Positions 5,966 to 6,591 of a DNA stretch of 6,591 nt are shown here, one piece after another. Positions within the stretch are counted from its first letter, which is position 1; the number at the start of each line of letters is the position of its first letter. A program made the translations under genes and the position numbers. The notes under the pieces were generated by a model. It did not search any database, was not told the DNA's origin, and worked only from the letters and a program-made list of their open reading frames with translations. The stretch is from CAINEC01 sp046052065 (GTDB lineage: Bacteria; Bacteroidota; Bacteroidia; AKYH767-A; OLB10): contig JBJOND010000101.1 in assembly GCA_046052065.1 (NCBI GenBank), positions 1 to 6,591 on the forward strand, written 5' to 3'.

Positions 5966-6591
5966 ATGCTTATCTCTAAAGCAAAAAGGAAAAAAATAGC
6001 CAGAATTCTTAAAAGCAAGTTTCGTTTCGTGGTAATGAACGATCAAACGCTTGAAGAGAAATTCTCGCTTCGCCTTACTCCCATGAATATTATTGTGGTG
6101 GGTGGATCAGCTGCATTAATGCTTATTACTTTAACACTATACCTGATTGCTTTTACGCCTATACGTGAATATATTCCAGGATATGCGGATGTAAACATGC
6201 GTAGAAATCTGATTAAGATGACCTTAAAGACGGATTCACTCATGCAGAAATTAAATGCCGATGAAAAGTATTTGTCCAATATGTTGGATATTTTGAATGA
6301 TAGAGCAGATACAACTCTTCCTAAAAAGAAGACAGGTCAACAACTTTATGATTCTATTCAGCAATTGAATAAATCTGTTGCCGATTCTCAATTACGTTGG
6401 CAAATAGAAAATCAAGAACAGTTTACGTTGGTTAATAATGGCGACAAAGCTTTTTCTTCTGGGATTGGAAGTTATTCCTTTTTTACCCCTCTAAAAGGAA
6501 ATGTTACTTCTAAGTTTAGTACCGCTCAAAAACACTACGGAATTGATATCGTTTCTAATGCTAATGAAGGTATTAAGTCTGCATTAGATGG
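5966..6591 (+). CDS. Membrane-anchored M23 (LytM-type) metallopeptidase, N-terminal part (3' end off window)
   Basis: The frame is open from the ATG at 5966 to the window edge (208 full codons), so it is 3'-partial. A basic cytoplasmic segment (residues 1-40) contains the stretch RFVVMNDQTLEEKFSLRL, of a kind I know from Bacteroidota M23 proteins, which supports this start over Met24 or Met40. One transmembrane helix spans about 41-63, followed by a periplasmic, partly coiled region (about 75-155). The LytM/M23 domain begins at about 171 (SFFTPLKGNVTSKF) and shows the first zinc motif HYGID, with His190 and Asp194 as metal ligands. The second motif (HxH) lies beyond the window, so catalytic competence cannot be judged. 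M23 enzymes are endopeptidases that cut peptidoglycan cross-links; some members are inactive scaffolds. The gene is divergent from sprE/porW across 112 bp, consistent with an envelope-related neighbourhood. Confidence 0.88.
   Translation, partial: MLISKAKRKKIARILKSKFRFVVMNDQTLEEKFSLRLTPMNIIVVGGSAALMLITLTLYLIAFTPIREYIPGYADVNMRRNLIKMTLKTDSLMQKLNADEKYLSNMLDILNDRADTTLPKKKTGQQLYDSIQQLNKSVADSQLRWQIENQEQFTLVNNGDKAFSSGIGSYSFFTPLKGNVTSKFSTAQKHYGIDIVSNANEGIKSALD

Noticed and set aside
6043..6279. Minus-strand open frame of 78 codons
   Set aside because: Antisense to the M23 peptidase gene, where the transmembrane helix and zinc motif support the plus-strand frame.
1..6591. CRISPR array, tRNA/rRNA, insertion sequence, toxin-antitoxin or defence genes
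   Set aside because: No regularly spaced direct repeats, cloverleaf-forming segments, transposase motifs or terminal inverted repeats were seen; all long frames are accounted for by envelope-related genes.

Overview
The window looks like ordinary chromosomal DNA of a Bacteroidota (Bacteroidetes) bacterium. It is AT-rich, its genes lack Shine-Dalgarno sites, and two genes are preceded by exact matches to the phylum's -7 promoter element TAnnTTTG. It also carries what I recognise as the type IX secretion system (T9SS) lipoprotein SprE/PorW. I see no RNA gene, insertion sequence, CRISPR array, integrase or other sign of recent transfer. Coding density is very high: the only gene-free stretches are 133, 14 and 112 bases.

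Layout, left to right. (1) Positions 1-1098, minus strand: the first 366 residues of a secreted protein with three Ig-like domains and the start of a PKD-like domain; its 3' end lies beyond the left edge. (2) A 133-bp divergent intergenic region holds a strong plus-strand promoter, a weak minus-strand candidate and a 14-bp AT-only palindrome. (3) 1232-2275, plus strand: an exported protein of unknown function with an N-terminal beta-rich domain, a Lys/Glu-rich linker containing a degenerate GE[ED] repeat, and a small C-terminal domain. Its stop codon directly abuts that of the next, convergent gene. (4) 2276-3133, minus strand: a four-helix membrane protein with a C-terminal LytTR DNA-binding domain. 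(5) 3148-5853, minus strand, 14 bp upstream of gene 4 and probably its operon partner: the SprE/PorW lipoprotein. (6) A 112-bp divergent region with back-to-back promoters. (7) From 5966 to the right edge, plus strand: the N-terminal 208 residues of a membrane-anchored M23 (LytM-type) peptidase, cut just after its HxGxD zinc motif.

Functional reading. Most genes concern the cell envelope. SprE/PorW is a periplasmic-side outer-membrane lipoprotein needed for T9SS function. The M23 protein probably acts on peptidoglycan. The Ig-like protein is the kind of surface protein that T9SS often exports, but its C-terminal sorting domain is out of view. The most interesting points are the tight pairing of sprE/porW with a membrane-tethered LytTR regulator, and two plus-strand genes whose -7 element sits exactly 5 bp before the ATG, which predicts leaderless or nearly leaderless mRNAs. 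I did not find a clearly new multi-gene system.
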